Shown: positions 16,026-25,591 of the stretch, piece by piece
Position numbering within the stretch: position 1 is the first letter of the stretch
How the letters are laid out: each line of letters starts with the position of its first letter
NCBI GenBank assembly: GCA_002733765.1
Contig: NVWU01000007.1
Location: 1-64,000, forward strand
Origin: Colwellia sp.
GTDB lineage: Bacteria > Pseudomonadota > Gammaproteobacteria > Enterobacterales > Alteromonadaceae
Direction of reading: 5' to 3'
DNA length: 64,000 bases
Translations under genes and position numbers: made by a program
The notes under the pieces: generated by a model
Databases searched by the model: none
Told to the model about the DNA's origin: nothing
Seen by the model: only the letters and a program-made list of their open reading frames with translations

Positions 16026-16550
16026 ATGAAAGAAATAACCGCAACATCTTTAAGTATTGGTCTTGTTGGCGCAATAGCCACTTGGCTTGCCTTTGGCCTT
16101 TTATCTGGTTACATTTTAATTTGGGCTGTTTTCATTGCTTGGGCAGGTTTCGCCGCGCTTGGTGGAGATAACCAAGCTTTAAAAAACACGATAGTTTGTG
16201 GTGTTTTTGGTGTTGTAATTGGTTGGGTTGCTGCTTTTATCGTATTAACTATTCCTCTAGCTGATACGTTAGGTATGCCACTTTGGAGCGCAATTGTTGT
16301 TGGTATAACGGCATTTACAGTTGTTTTTGCTTCAAATTTTAAAATGTTTTCGGCAGTACCCGCTTCAGTTTTATCGTACGCAGCAACTTTTGCCTACCTT
16401 TTACAAACTAATGAAAAGATGTCCCTAGTCACTTTAACCAATATTAATTTTGACAATCCATTATTGTTAATTTCTTTATCTGTTATTTTTGGAGGTGTAT
16501 TTGGTAAGATATCAGTGATAGGTGCCACCTATATGACCAAAGAAGTCTAA
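16026..16550 (+). CDS. DUF1097 inner-membrane protein
   Basis: A 174-residue hydrophobic protein with about five or six transmembrane helices (for example SIGLVGAIATWLAFGLLSG and NTIVCGVFGVVIGWVAAFIV). The pattern, including WAGFAALGGDNQALKNT, matches DUF1097, a family of uncharacterised inner-membrane proteins sometimes found with catabolic or transport genes. It lies 98 bases after the porin gene and 16 bases before the TonB receptor, so it is likely part of the porin operon. A transport role for substrate or product is possible but unproven. Confidence 0.8.
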   Translation: MKEITATSLSIGLVGAIATWLAFGLLSGYILIWAVFIAWAGFAALGGDNQALKNTIVCGVFGVVIGWVAAFIVLTIPLADTLGMPLWSAIVVGITAFTVVFASNFKMFSAVPASVLSYAATFAYLLQTNEKMSLVTLTNINFDNPLLLISLSVIFGGVFGKISVIGATYMTKEV

Positions 16551-16566
16551 AAAGGATATAAATAAT

Positions 16567-18717
16567 ATGTTACAACGATTCCCCATTTCAACTATTACGA
16601 TGGCTTGTTTTTCAATGGTCAGTTGTTCTTTGCTTGCGGCAACTGAACAAACTGAGACAGTTAAGCCAAATAGTACGGATGCTGCAATTGAGGTTATCGT
16701 TGTGACAGGTACTCTTCAGCAATCTGAACTTCTTACTTTAGCAGGCAATATTGATCGACTATCGCGTGAAGATATTGTCTCAGTTAGCGCTGTACATCCG
16801 AGTGATATTTTAAACAGAGCAACAGGCGTTCATGTTCAAACGAATAATGGTATGGAATCGTTGCCTTCTGTACGTTCGCCTGTTTTAACTGGCCCCGGTG
16901 CCGCGGGCGCTTTTTTATTCCTTGAAGACGGTATTGCTACGCGCTCGGCAGGTTTTGCTAATAACAATGGCTTATCAGAGTTAAATCTTACACAAGCACA
17001 AGAAGTTGAAATTATTCGTGGCCCAGCCAGTGCGGTTTATGGTTCAAATGCGGTTCATGGTGTGGTTAATGTTTTAACCAAAGCGCCAAATAATGGCGGT
17101 GATATAACCTTACTTGCAGGGCCTAATGAGAGGTATCAACTACAAGGTACGGTTGGAAGTGAATCAGATAATCAAGGTGTTAGTGGTAATATTCAAGCCA
17201 TTGATGATGGTGGTTACCGGGATGATAGCGACTTTACCTCATTAAAGTTGGGGCTGCGTCATGACTATGTTACCGGAGATGATCAGTTTAAGACAAGAGT
17301 CTCTGGTTTTATTCTTGATCAAAATACGGCTGGGTTTATTTCGTCTGGTGACAATGGCTCTGATTGCTATACCTCTACATACTCAGAAGAAAATCTCTAT
17401 AAAGATAGCAATGCCATGGAAAAAAACTGTGATAGTGATGCTTATCGAAAATGGTCATCTGTTCGTATTGCTACTAGTTGGCAACGTGAGCTGAGCGATG
17501 ATAGAAGCTTTTCCATGACACCTTATTTTCGACTTAATCAGATGGAATTTCGACAACATTATCTCCCATCAAAAGCCATTGAAGAAAACAGTCACTACAG
17601 TGTTGGTATGATTAATAGCTATCATTGGCAGGTAGATCAAAATTTTGCTTTAGTGATGGGCATTGATTTTGAGTGGACAGAAGGAGAGTTGACGCAAACT
17701 CAAGAAAAACCAGATACTTATAGTTGGGGTAAAGCGCGTCAACAGGGACTTCATTATGATTATAAAGTGGACGCTTCTACTATTGCTCCCTATATTCAGG
17801 CGGATTGGCAGTTAACTGAGCAACTTAAATTCACGGGCAGTATGCGCTTTGATGCGACCAAATACCGGTATGATAATTTAATCGCCGACGGTACTACCAA
17901 AGCGGATGGTAGTTCATGCGTAAATAATAATGATGAGCCTACCGAGTGCTTATATAAACGTCCTAGCGACAATAATGATAGCTTTGACAATACCAGCACT
18001 AAGTTAGGTTTTAATTATCGATTGAATAATGATATCGCATTTTTTGGTAGTTGGTCTCAAGGTTTTAGAGCACCACAAACCACAGATATGTATCGCTTAC
18101 AAAAACAACAGTTTGTTGGTGAAATTAAGTCAGAGCAACTTGACAGCTTAGAGCTTGGTTTGCGTGGGGTGAGCAATAAGCTAACCTATGAAGTTGTCGT
18201 TTATAATATGAACAAAGAAAACTTCTTTTTTCGTGATGCCGAAGGATTAAATGTTACTGACGGTGAAACTTCCCATCAAGGACTTGAATTAAGTATTAAC
18301 TATGAGTTAACTGAGCAATTAAGTCTTGCCCTTAATTATAGCTATGGCCAACATGAGTACGAATTTGATCGAGTGAGTAGCGGCGTAGTTAAGGGCAATA
18401 AAGTTGATACAGCGCCGGAGCAACTAGCAAATGTACGTATTGCTTGGCAACCGAGCGATAACAGTAAACTTGAGTTAGAATGGTTACATATGGGCAGTTA
18501 TTATTTAGATCCCGCTAACGAACATAGCTATGCTGGCCATGATTTATTACAACTTAGAGGCTCAGTGACGTTAAGTAATAATACTCGTTTGTTTGCACGT
18601 GTAGAAAATTTGACCGATGAACGCTATGCGAGTCGGGCTGATTATGCTTTTGGCTCATACCGTTTTTTTGGTGGTCAACCTCGGGCCTTACATGTTGGCG
18701 CGACTATTTCTTTTTAA
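16567..18717 (+). CDS. TonB-dependent outer-membrane receptor
   Basis: A 716-residue receptor with signal peptide, TonB box IEVIVVTGT (about 40-48), plug (LPSVRSPVLTGPGAAGAFLFL; EIIRGPASAVYGSNAVHGVVNV) and barrel ending in a terminal Phe (ATISF). Two loop cysteine pairs are visible (SDCYTSTY/KNCDSD and SSCVNNN/TECLYK). It follows the DUF1097 gene by 16 bases in the sigma54-driven operon. No PQQ biosynthesis genes are in the window, so PQQ or a metal complex for the quinoprotein is a plausible substrate, by analogy with E. coli PqqU. This is inference. A good terminator follows at 18755. Confidence 0.9.
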   Translation: MLQRFPISTITMACFSMVSCSLLAATEQTETVKPNSTDAAIEVIVVTGTLQQSELLTLAGNIDRLSREDIVSVSAVHPSDILNRATGVHVQTNNGMESLPSVRSPVLTGPGAAGAFLFLEDGIATRSAGFANNNGLSELNLTQAQEVEIIRGPASAVYGSNAVHGVVNVLTKAPNNGGDITLLAGPNERYQLQGTVGSESDNQGVSGNIQAIDDGGYRDDSDFTSLKLGLRHDYVTGDDQFKTRVSGFILDQNTAGFISSGDNGSDCYTSTYSEENLYKDSNAMEKNCDSDAYRKWSSVRIATSWQRELSDDRSFSMTPYFRLNQMEFRQHYLPSKAIEENSHYSVGMINSYHWQVDQNFALVMGIDFEWTEGELTQTQEKPDTYSWGKARQQGLHYDYKVDASTIAPYIQADWQLTEQLKFTGSMRFDATKYRYDNLIADGTTKADGSSCVNNNDEPTECLYKRPSDNNDSFDNTSTKLGFNYRLNNDIAFFGSWSQGFRAPQTTDMYRLQKQQFVGEIKSEQLDSLELGLRGVSNKLTYEVVVYNMNKENFFFRDAEGLNVTDGETSHQGLELSINYELTEQLSLALNYSYGQHEYEFDRVSSGVVKGNKVDTAPEQLANVRIAWQPSDNSKLELEWLHMGSYYLDPANEHSYAGHDLLQLRGSVTLSNNTRLFARVENLTDERYASRADYAFGSYRFFGGQPRALHVGATISF

Positions 18718-18754
18718 CGATAGATAGTTAGCTTCAAATCCATTGAACTGTTTG

Positions 18755-18790
18755 AAAAAGCCATCTGATTTTATCAGTTGGCTTTTTTTT
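18755..18790 (+). terminator. Rho-independent terminator
   Basis: A long stem (AAGCCA, one mismatch, CTGAT; ATCAG, mismatch, TGGCTT) is followed by a run of eight T. It lies 38 bases after the TonB receptor stop and ends the porin-DUF1097-receptor transcript. Confidence 0.88.
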
Positions 18791-18974
18791 CAGTGAACCA
18801 CATACCTTTAAAATTCATACTAATGTCTCCATTTGTGTTTTTTCTTAAACGGAGTAGTATTGAGCATAGGATCAGATTTTTTCAAGCTTTATGGTCTGCC
18901 AGTTAGGCGAACGAATCTCATATAAAGGACTAAGGCTACCCCGCCAATAGAACAATATAATAGAGAGTGCCATA

Positions 18975-20861
18975 ATGAAACCTGAGCTAAATAAAATCCT
19001 CGACCTTAAATTTTGGCAAAGCCTACAGGATAATTTTTCGGAATTATCTGGCATGGCGACCTTAACTGTAGATAACGAAAAACCGGTGACCTCTGGTAGT
19101 CATTTTACTGATTTTTGTACAATGTATACTCGTCAAAGTGAGTTGGGTCTTGAACGTTGTAATGATTGCGATCTCAAAGCGGGTCGAAAATCCTGGAAAT
19201 CTGGCAAGCCCTTAGTCTATAAATGTCATGCAGGCTTAGTCGATATGGCTGCTCCTATAATGGTTAACGGTCGACAAGTAGGCTCAGTATTAGGTGGTCA
19301 GGTATTGACCTCACCACCTGATGAATGGGTATTTAGACGTTACGCCAAGGAATTGGGAATTAACCCCGAGCAATACTTTGATGCAGTGAAACGAGTACCC
19401 ATTGTTTCAGAGGAAAAAGTAAAAGCAGCTTCTCGCCTTTTATTCCAGATTGCCACTAAAATGGGAGATGTTCATCTACAACAGGAGAACATTCAAAAAA
19501 TCAGCTATTTACTCGATCGGGAGAATTATTATTTTCGCCAAGCGCATGATAGTGCTCTGATATTGTCTTTTGATAATTCAGATGAAGGCAGTGATTTTAA
19601 ACAAAATGGTTTGTTGGCGGTAAACAAACAAGGCAAGGTAGTTGCGGCTAATAGTACCGCAGCAAAGGCCTATCAATTACGATCAGATACAAGTTTCACT
19701 GAGGTACCAGTTAATCAATTATTTGATGCATCAGTGAGTGACTTGAACTCAGCAGGAGGTTCTGTTTTACTGCGGTGTAAGCAAAGTGATGAGGTAGTTA
19801 AAGTTGATTTATCTGCCCCTTTCAACTTTGTTGCTAAACCCCTATCTAAGCAAGTAAATAATATTCATGCGAACAGATCAAAACACCCATCAATGGAAGA
19901 ACTAAGCGGTAAAGATCCCGTTATTCAGCATAATATTGGTTGTGTGCGTAAGGTACTGAATAAAGGTATTTCAATTCTGATATTAGGTGAAACAGGCACA
20001 GGAAAAGAAGCATTTGCTAGAGCAATTCATGAAGAAAGTAATCGTGCTAATGGACCTTTTATTGCACTTAACTGCGCTGCTATTCCTGAATCATTAATAG
20101 AAAGTGAGCTGTTTGGTTACAGTGGTGGAACTTTTACAGGCGCGAATAAAAAGGGCATGAAAGGAAAGCTATTATTGGCTAATGGCGGTACTATTTTTCT
20201 CGACGAAATTGGTGATATGCCTCTTTTACTTCAAACTCGGCTGCTGAGGGTGCTAGCAGAGCAAGAAATATTACCCTTAGGGGCAGAAAAACCAATCGCT
20301 ATAGATGTAAATGTAGTTTCTGCAACACATCAAAATTTATCTAGTTTGATTGCTAACAAGTTTTTCAGGGAGGATTTATATTACCGTCTTAACGGAGCAA
20401 CGTTAAAACTTCCACCTTTAAGGAAACGGCTCGATAAAGAACATTTAATAAACGCTATTTTTGCTCTAGAGTCGAAGAAAAAGTTTAAACTGGATCCGGG
20501 TGCGTTGTTGGTGTTATTACAATACCAGTGGCCAGGTAATATAAGGCAATTAGTGAATGTAGCTCGTTATGCTTTAGCGATTAGTGAGCATAATCAGGTT
20601 AAATTGGACTGCTTACCTGAGGAAATCTGTGAGCCAGAAATGACAAGTACAGTTGACTTAAGTGAAGTCGTTGGTGATAAAAATGAAAAGGTTACAATGC
20701 TCTCGACTAAATTGAGTGATAAAGGTGAGGCTTTGATAGAAACTTTGCGTAGGCACAAGTGGAATATTTCAGCGGCTTCAAATGAGCTTAATGTTAGTCG
20801 CTCTACACTATATCGTAAAATGGATCGATATCAAATTAAACAACCTAATACATTATATTAA
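18975..20861 (+). CDS. Sigma54-dependent activator with PocR sensor domain
   Basis: A 628-residue enhancer-binding protein. Residues about 5-170 form a PocR-type ligand domain, the family named after the propanediol regulator and proposed to bind small hydrocarbon derivatives. It contains a conserved cysteine group: Cys48, Cys62, Cys65 and Cys84. A degenerate PAS-like segment (about 210-270) precedes the AAA+ domain with Walker A GETGTGKEA (338-346) and loop GTFTGA (385-390); a Fis-type helix-turn-helix ends the protein. The AAA+ and C-terminal parts closely match the activator at 11353, so the two are paralogues with different sensors. It probably co-regulates the alcohol genes. No sigma54 promoter is seen before it. 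Confidence 0.92.
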   Translation: MKPELNKILDLKFWQSLQDNFSELSGMATLTVDNEKPVTSGSHFTDFCTMYTRQSELGLERCNDCDLKAGRKSWKSGKPLVYKCHAGLVDMAAPIMVNGRQVGSVLGGQVLTSPPDEWVFRRYAKELGINPEQYFDAVKRVPIVSEEKVKAASRLLFQIATKMGDVHLQQENIQKISYLLDRENYYFRQAHDSALILSFDNSDEGSDFKQNGLLAVNKQGKVVAANSTAAKAYQLRSDTSFTEVPVNQLFDASVSDLNSAGGSVLLRCKQSDEVVKVDLSAPFNFVAKPLSKQVNNIHANRSKHPSMEELSGKDPVIQHNIGCVRKVLNKGISILILGETGTGKEAFARAIHEESNRANGPFIALNCAAIPESLIESELFGYSGGTFTGANKKGMKGKLLLANGGTIFLDEIGDMPLLLQTRLLRVLAEQEILPLGAEKPIAIDVNVVSATHQNLSSLIANKFFREDLYYRLNGATLKLPPLRKRLDKEHLINAIFALESKKKFKLDPGALLVLLQYQWPGNIRQLVNVARYALAISEHNQVKLDCLPEEICEPEMTSTVDLSEVVGDKNEKVTMLSTKLSDKGEALIETLRRHKWNISAASNELNVSRSTLYRKMDRYQIKQPNTLY

Positions 20862-20894
20862 TGTTTTAGTCAGAACTAAAGTTGTTGATGTTTT

Positions 20895-22970
20895 TTACTC
20901 GTAAACAATCTCGATTAAACGCTCTTTCCGTTGTCTTTTTTTAGTTGCTACAACCTCTATGGCACATAATGAAGGGCTACTATTGATGACAATGCACTCT
21001 AAACATTGCACACATTCTTTCATATCAATATCTCCCTGTTTACTAATAGCATCAATTTCACACTTTACACGGCATTTTTGACAAGGTGTTCCACATTCTG
21101 CACGGCGAGTTAACCAGTTAAAAATTGGAAAAACACCCAATAATGCTAAGCATGCGCCAAGAGGGCATAGATATCGACAGTAAAATTTGTGTATTTTCAT
21201 TGATATAAGCAGAAGTATGGCTGCATAGATAACATATTGCCATTCCCTAATAAAATAGAGTGTGATGCTTGTTTTAAATGGCTCTAGCTCCGCTAACATT
21301 GCTCCAAGGGTTAAGGAGAAGAAAGATCCACCAACTATAATTATCAAAAAAAGATACTTTAGTTTTTGTAGGCGGTTATGCCATTTTTTAGAAACTTTCC
21401 ATTTTTTAATCTTAAATTTCGACGCGAAAATACCCGCAAGCTCCTGCAATGCACCGAATGGGCAAAGCCAACCGCAGAAAACTCCCCGTCCAAAAAATAC
21501 AAGACTCACCAAAACAAAACACCAGAGAATACTAATCATAGGATCAAGCAAGAAGGGGACTAATGAGGCTTCATCCATCATCAAGTGCTGGAATGTCAGT
21601 ATGTTAACAATACTGAGCTGTCCCTGAGCGTAGTAACCTATAAATATAATAGTGAAGAGTAAATAACCTAACCTTATTTTATTGAAGCTATTTGGATTTA
21701 GTACGAAATAATGTTGATTGAGAAATATAATTGAAAGCAGTACAAGTCCAAGCAGTAGTAAGGCAATTTCATTTTTCCTTTGATACCATAGTTGTTGCCA
21801 GAGAGCTATATCATCAGTTAATTGGCTATTATCTGAGGTGAAATATTCGGCAGGAAGTTGATAAATATCGACTAACCTTGCTTGCTTTGTCGCGTTAAAT
21901 GTCAACTTTATTCGATCTAAGGGATTAAAGTTAGCCACTGTTGGTATACGTAATAGTGAGACTTCATCCCATTTTCCATGTTTATCAGCAATGTTTTTCT
22001 CGGTTTTCTTTAATTTGAAAGGCTTGCGAATAATCTCAGTATTACGTTGTTTAAGGCTTAATCGCGAGGTGAGTAGTGTTTTCTCCCATTGGCCTTTACC
22101 TAGAATTAGCAGATATTGCTCATCTTTTTTAGATTGAGTTAGCCATGCTTGGTAGGCTTTTTCAGCGAAAATATTTTTGGCAACAAGTGGGTGACTAATA
22201 TAAACTAAATATATTTCTGCTAAGGGCGTCACATTGTCCATCGAGACTGGTTGGCTTGGATATCCCAGTCTCTTATCCATTTTGGCAGTATCAATCTGTT
22301 GTTTATAAATAGGCCAGTATTTTATTAATCCTGTTTCTACTAATTGTTTAAGTGTCAGTACTTCAAACTCTCCAACCTTAGGGATATTTCTAGACAGAGA
22401 TGCATAACCTGCTAATTGTTTTGCACGTGCAACAGCGCGAGCAGACTTGGTAATTGTTTTGTTGATAGCATTAGTGGTGACAGTTGCGCTGGTAATGCCA
22501 TCGATATAAGTACTTTTTCTATTACCTTGAAGTTCCTTTTTATCATCACCGCTGATGTAAATATTATTCGATGCAGCAACGTTAATTAGCTGCGCCATGT
22601 ATTTGTTTAATTTTTGAGGTCCGTTACCTTTGATAAAAATAGGCTCATAATGATCAATGACGACAAAGCCTGAGTATAATCCTTGTGGTGATAAGCCGAT
22701 CATAATATCAATCGGCTTGCCGCCATAACCCCTAACAGGAAATATCTCAGCGGTTCGAAATGCATAACCGGCTAATGTTCCTAGTTGATACACAGGAGTA
22801 ATACTTAAGTCTTTATCTTCCTGATTTGTATGACTTGCGTTGGGAAATAGCCGTTGAAGTTCAGGCGTGAGTGGTACCTCAACGGCCATTGATTTAGGGC
22901 TGATAGAAAAGGTAAAACTAATTAATATCACCATGACAAAATAATATAAAGATGAACGGTCAAAGTTCAT
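20895..22970 (-). CDS. NosR/NirI-like flavo-iron-sulfur membrane protein
   Basis: A 691-residue protein. After a signal segment, an FMN-binding domain (about 40-185) carries DGITSAT (157-163), close to the covalent flavinylation motif with Thr163 as acceptor. A middle periplasmic region is followed by about five membrane helices, with CGWLCPFGALQEL and CRYLCPLGACLAL motifs and then two 4Fe-4S Cys clusters (CGTPCQKCRVKC; CVQCLEC) on the cytoplasmic side. Relatives pass electrons across the membrane (NosR for N2O reductase). No nosZ lies nearby, so it probably serves other periplasmic redox partners, perhaps the quinoprotein/Rieske system. It converges with the PocR-type activator, 33 bases away. 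Ribosome site AAGGG. Confidence 0.88.
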   Translation of the reverse strand: MNFDRSSLYYFVMVILISFTFSISPKSMAVEVPLTPELQRLFPNASHTNQEDKDLSITPVYQLGTLAGYAFRTAEIFPVRGYGGKPIDIMIGLSPQGLYSGFVVIDHYEPIFIKGNGPQKLNKYMAQLINVAASNNIYISGDDKKELQGNRKSTYIDGITSATVTTNAINKTITKSARAVARAKQLAGYASLSRNIPKVGEFEVLTLKQLVETGLIKYWPIYKQQIDTAKMDKRLGYPSQPVSMDNVTPLAEIYLVYISHPLVAKNIFAEKAYQAWLTQSKKDEQYLLILGKGQWEKTLLTSRLSLKQRNTEIIRKPFKLKKTEKNIADKHGKWDEVSLLRIPTVANFNPLDRIKLTFNATKQARLVDIYQLPAEYFTSDNSQLTDDIALWQQLWYQRKNEIALLLLGLVLLSIIFLNQHYFVLNPNSFNKIRLGYLLFTIIFIGYYAQGQLSIVNILTFQHLMMDEASLVPFLLDPMISILWCFVLVSLVFFGRGVFCGWLCPFGALQELAGIFASKFKIKKWKVSKKWHNRLQKLKYLFLIIIVGGSFFSLTLGAMLAELEPFKTSITLYFIREWQYVIYAAILLLISMKIHKFYCRYLCPLGACLALLGVFPIFNWLTRRAECGTPCQKCRVKCEIDAISKQGDIDMKECVQCLECIVINSSPSLCAIEVVATKKRQRKERLIEIVYE

Positions 22971-22988
22971 TGTTTTACCCTTTGATAA

Positions 22989-23009
22989 AAGCCTATTAGT
23001 TGTAGGCTT
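22989..23009 (-). terminator. Short hairpin between lipoprotein and NosR-like genes
   Basis: A 7-bp stem (AAGCCTA/TAGGCTT) with a 7-base loop, followed on the minus strand by TTATC. It is a weak candidate terminator or attenuator ahead of the NosR-like gene. Confidence 0.4.
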
Positions 23010-23044
23010 AATTAATTTTTATTGACAAATCACCTCTGGTAATA

Positions 23045-23587
23045 TTATTTTTTATTTGTGTAGGAATATCTCTTTTTAAGAACTTCAAGAGAACCCTCAT
23101 AGAGCCCAGCTATTACCTTAATAGCTTCAGCATCAGAAACACCATCGGCTCTAAAATTGCTTTTCCAACTGAATTCACTGCTTCCATTACCAAGGTCTTT
23201 TACGCTGATAGTTGATGTGTAATTAGATAAAGGAAGTGGGGATTTTGTGATGATATAGCTATAACTTGTTTCGCTCTTATCAACCATTGTTTCCTCAACA
23301 ATACCTCCCCCTTTAAGGTTTACCTTACGAAATGATCCGATTTCGTTGCCATTAGATAAAATACTCGTAATAACTGTTGGTGCTAGATTATCGATACCTG
23401 TCCATCCTCCTGTAAAAGCCCAAACCTCATTAGCTGCGGCATGAATGACTAACGTTCTTTCTACACTTAGTTTTTCGGTTGCAGAAGGCATTGAGTTACA
23501 CCCGAGAAGAGTTAACGCAAGAATCAAAGAAGAGCAAATTTTAATCTTATGTTTTATGTTATATCTTAAGTTTTTAATTACTTTCAT
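23045..23587 (-). CDS. SRPBCC-fold lipoprotein
   Basis: A 180-residue protein. The leader ends in LTLLGC, a lipobox that puts a lipidated Cys at about residue 30, so the mature protein is membrane-anchored. The rest looks like the SRPBCC (START/polyketide cyclase-like) ligand-binding fold: LSVERTLVIHAAANEVWAF, FRKVNLKGGGIVEETMVD, and a C-terminal helix EAIKVIAGLYEGSLEVLKKRY. Most relatives are cytoplasmic; a lipidated, exported one is less usual. It is upstream of the NosR-like gene on the same strand, 74 bases away. The ligand is unknown. Confidence 0.75.
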   Translation of the reverse strand: MKVIKNLRYNIKHKIKICSSLILALTLLGCNSMPSATEKLSVERTLVIHAAANEVWAFTGGWTGIDNLAPTVITSILSNGNEIGSFRKVNLKGGGIVEETMVDKSETSYSYIITKSPLPLSNYTSTISVKDLGNGSSEFSWKSNFRADGVSDAEAIKVIAGLYEGSLEVLKKRYSYTNKK

Positions 23588-24007
23588 GTTATATCACTTT
23601 TTTTTATGGATGAATTAGTCAATAAACCCAGTATCTGGTTGGATAATTACAAATATAGATGATAATACTGTGTATTGTGGTTCCATATTTAATCTTACCC
23701 AACTCATATGATTTATTTGTTTAGCATAATTGTTAAGGCATAACTTTAGACTAAGAACAGTTATCGCTAGTAGTTTACTTTTAAATATTATGTTCTTTTT
23801 CTTTTGTTAAGTTATACCTAACAGTGTCGTACTTTATTGATAGAGCAATTTATATTCCAATATTTTAAACACCTTAAATTCAGTGTGTTACGGTGTTCTT
23901 CAGCAGGAAATGCGCCACCTGTATCATTTTTGAGAACAATTTGTTCTAAATAACACACCATCTGTCGCTAATCTTATTTAACTTTGCTACTTAGCGAAGA
24001 TTAATGC
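23588..24007. other. Intergenic, 15-bp palindrome
   Basis: No gene was recognised. One small feature is the perfect odd palindrome AGAACAATTTGTTCT at 23933-23947, about 60 bases past the end of the chemotaxis gene; it could be an operator or part of a terminator. Otherwise nothing supported. Confidence 0.4.
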
Positions 24008-25591
24008 TTAAGCTTTAAAACCAATTCTAAAACCGCCCCAATGTTTACCTTGAATAAAAATTGGAGCTGAAACATCGTGCATTATTTCGCCGGTATCGCG
24101 TTTGTAAGTTTGTAATAAAAACTTATCGGTATGTTGGCCACAACGAATACAAGTGGCATCATCATAAATTCGTTTAGTACGATTGTTGACTATATCTATT
24201 TGTGGATCGCCCGTTAGAGGTTTAGAAAAACATTTGTTATGGGTGGGAAGGTAACCATTGGTATCAGCAGCGACAGCATAAATTATATTACTGAATTCTT
24301 GCAATAATACTTCTTGAATTTTAGGTAAACATCTATCAGTAAAGCTATCAAAGCTGGTAGTAAACTTCTGAGGTGTAGTATTGACTATTGGTTGATAATT
24401 AAAGTTGAATAGCTGCTGAATGGTGATTGTTTTATCAGTAATGCTCTGTTCAAATAATCTTCCAACTCTATTTGCAGCAAGTTGTACTTGATCACACATT
24501 GACGTAATTACAGTTTTACTATTAAACGCAGATAGTTCCACAAATATTGATTCAGTACTGGTTGATAAACTTGAAGCTTGAATAGATACCTGCTGAGTTT
24601 CTTTGTTTTTATCTATTAGAAAATCATGTAAATTAACCACTGAAGTTGATATTTCAGCTGCGGCCAAATCCTGCTCTTGTAATGCATAACTTATTTGATC
24701 GCTTGCGCTTGATGAGTCTGACATCAGTTGATCTATTTGTTCAAATGACAGTGACAAGTCTGTCATTGTGGTGACAACACTGTTCGTTTGCTGCACTATT
24801 TCTGACATAACCGCTGTAGTCTCACTGGTTTCATAGCTAATTTGTTTTAACATGTCTCCAATTTGGCTGGTAGCATCCGCCGTTTTTGCTGCTAATGTTC
24901 TTACTTCATCAGCAACAACAGCAAAGCCTCTGCCTTGTTCTCCAGCACGAGCAGCTTCAATGGCAGCATTGAGTGCCAGTAAGTTTGTTTGTGAAGAAAT
25001 AGCATCAATAACATCAGTGATACTCTGAATTTCTAGTGCTTTTAGTTCAAGGGAGTGAATTTTATCTGAGGCATTATTTACCGAAAGGTTTAGTTGATTA
25101 ACTATTTTTATATTGGTAGTTAATTGCTGAGAGTTTAAGGAACTGGCATGCATTGCTTGATTTGATTGCTTTGAAGCAATAGCAGCATTATCATTTATCT
25201 GTTTACTATTAACAGACATTTGCTCAGCAGCGGTAGCAAGCCGGTCAACATCGTCACTAGATTTTTCAATGGCACTACTTAGTTGTTCTAAAAAGAAGCT
25301 GATCTCTGCGGAGTTAATAGCAAGTTCGCTAGCTTTTTTACCTATGATTTCACCAACAGTTTCAAGATTGTTATGTTCTTCATTAGCACGTTTCAGGGAA
25401 ATATTAAGCAACGTTGTTGAGGTGACTAGTTTACTAGTAAGAAAAGCCATACTTATAAAAACACCCACAACAGAGGCGGCAGTAGTGATTATTATAGAAT
25501 TGAATATTTGGTAAATAATGAAACTTATTAGTGAAATTATACCTACTATAATTGAGGTAATCGACATACATTTTATTAATTTTCTATTCAT
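24008..25591 (-). CDS. Methyl-accepting chemotaxis protein with C-terminal sensor
   Basis: A 527-residue chemoreceptor. Two membrane helices near the N terminus (about 10-57) have only a tiny loop between them, so there is no periplasmic sensor. The MCP signalling hairpin follows (about 80-350) with the conserved tip [20 protein letters not shown]. The C-terminal part (about 395-527) is a cytoplasmic ligand domain with [47 protein letters not shown] and HWGGFRIGF, found in many single-input MCPs. The arrangement implies sensing of an internal or energy-related signal. It could steer cells toward the alcohol or aromatic substrates encoded nearby (inference). Confidence 0.92.
   Translation of the reverse strand: MNRKLIKCMSITSIIVGIISLISFIIYQIFNSIIITTAASVVGVFISMAFLTSKLVTSTTLLNISLKRANEEHNNLETVGEIIGKKASELAINSAEISFFLEQLSSAIEKSSDDVDRLATAAEQMSVNSKQINDNAAIASKQSNQAMHASSLNSQQLTTNIKIVNQLNLSVNNASDKIHSLELKALEIQSITDVIDAISSQTNLLALNAAIEAARAGEQGRGFAVVADEVRTLAAKTADATSQIGDMLKQISYETSETTAVMSEIVQQTNSVVTTMTDLSLSFEQIDQLMSDSSSASDQISYALQEQDLAAAEISTSVVNLHDFLIDKNKETQQVSIQASSLSTSTESIFVELSAFNSKTVITSMCDQVQLAANRVGRLFEQSITDKTITIQQLFNFNYQPIVNTTPQKFTTSFDSFTDRCLPKIQEVLLQEFSNIIYAVAADTNGYLPTHNKCFSKPLTGDPQIDIVNNRTKRIYDDATCIRCGQHTDKFLLQTYKRDTGEIMHDVSAPIFIQGKHWGGFRIGFKA

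Noticed and set aside
20942-20957. TGCTACA half-site in the NosR-like coding region
   Set aside because: Lies inside a gene near its 3' end, with a poor second half and no promoter nearby.
4173-22970. PQQ biosynthesis genes (pqqABCDE) and CxxCH cytochromes
   Set aside because: Looked for in the island on both strands; none found.
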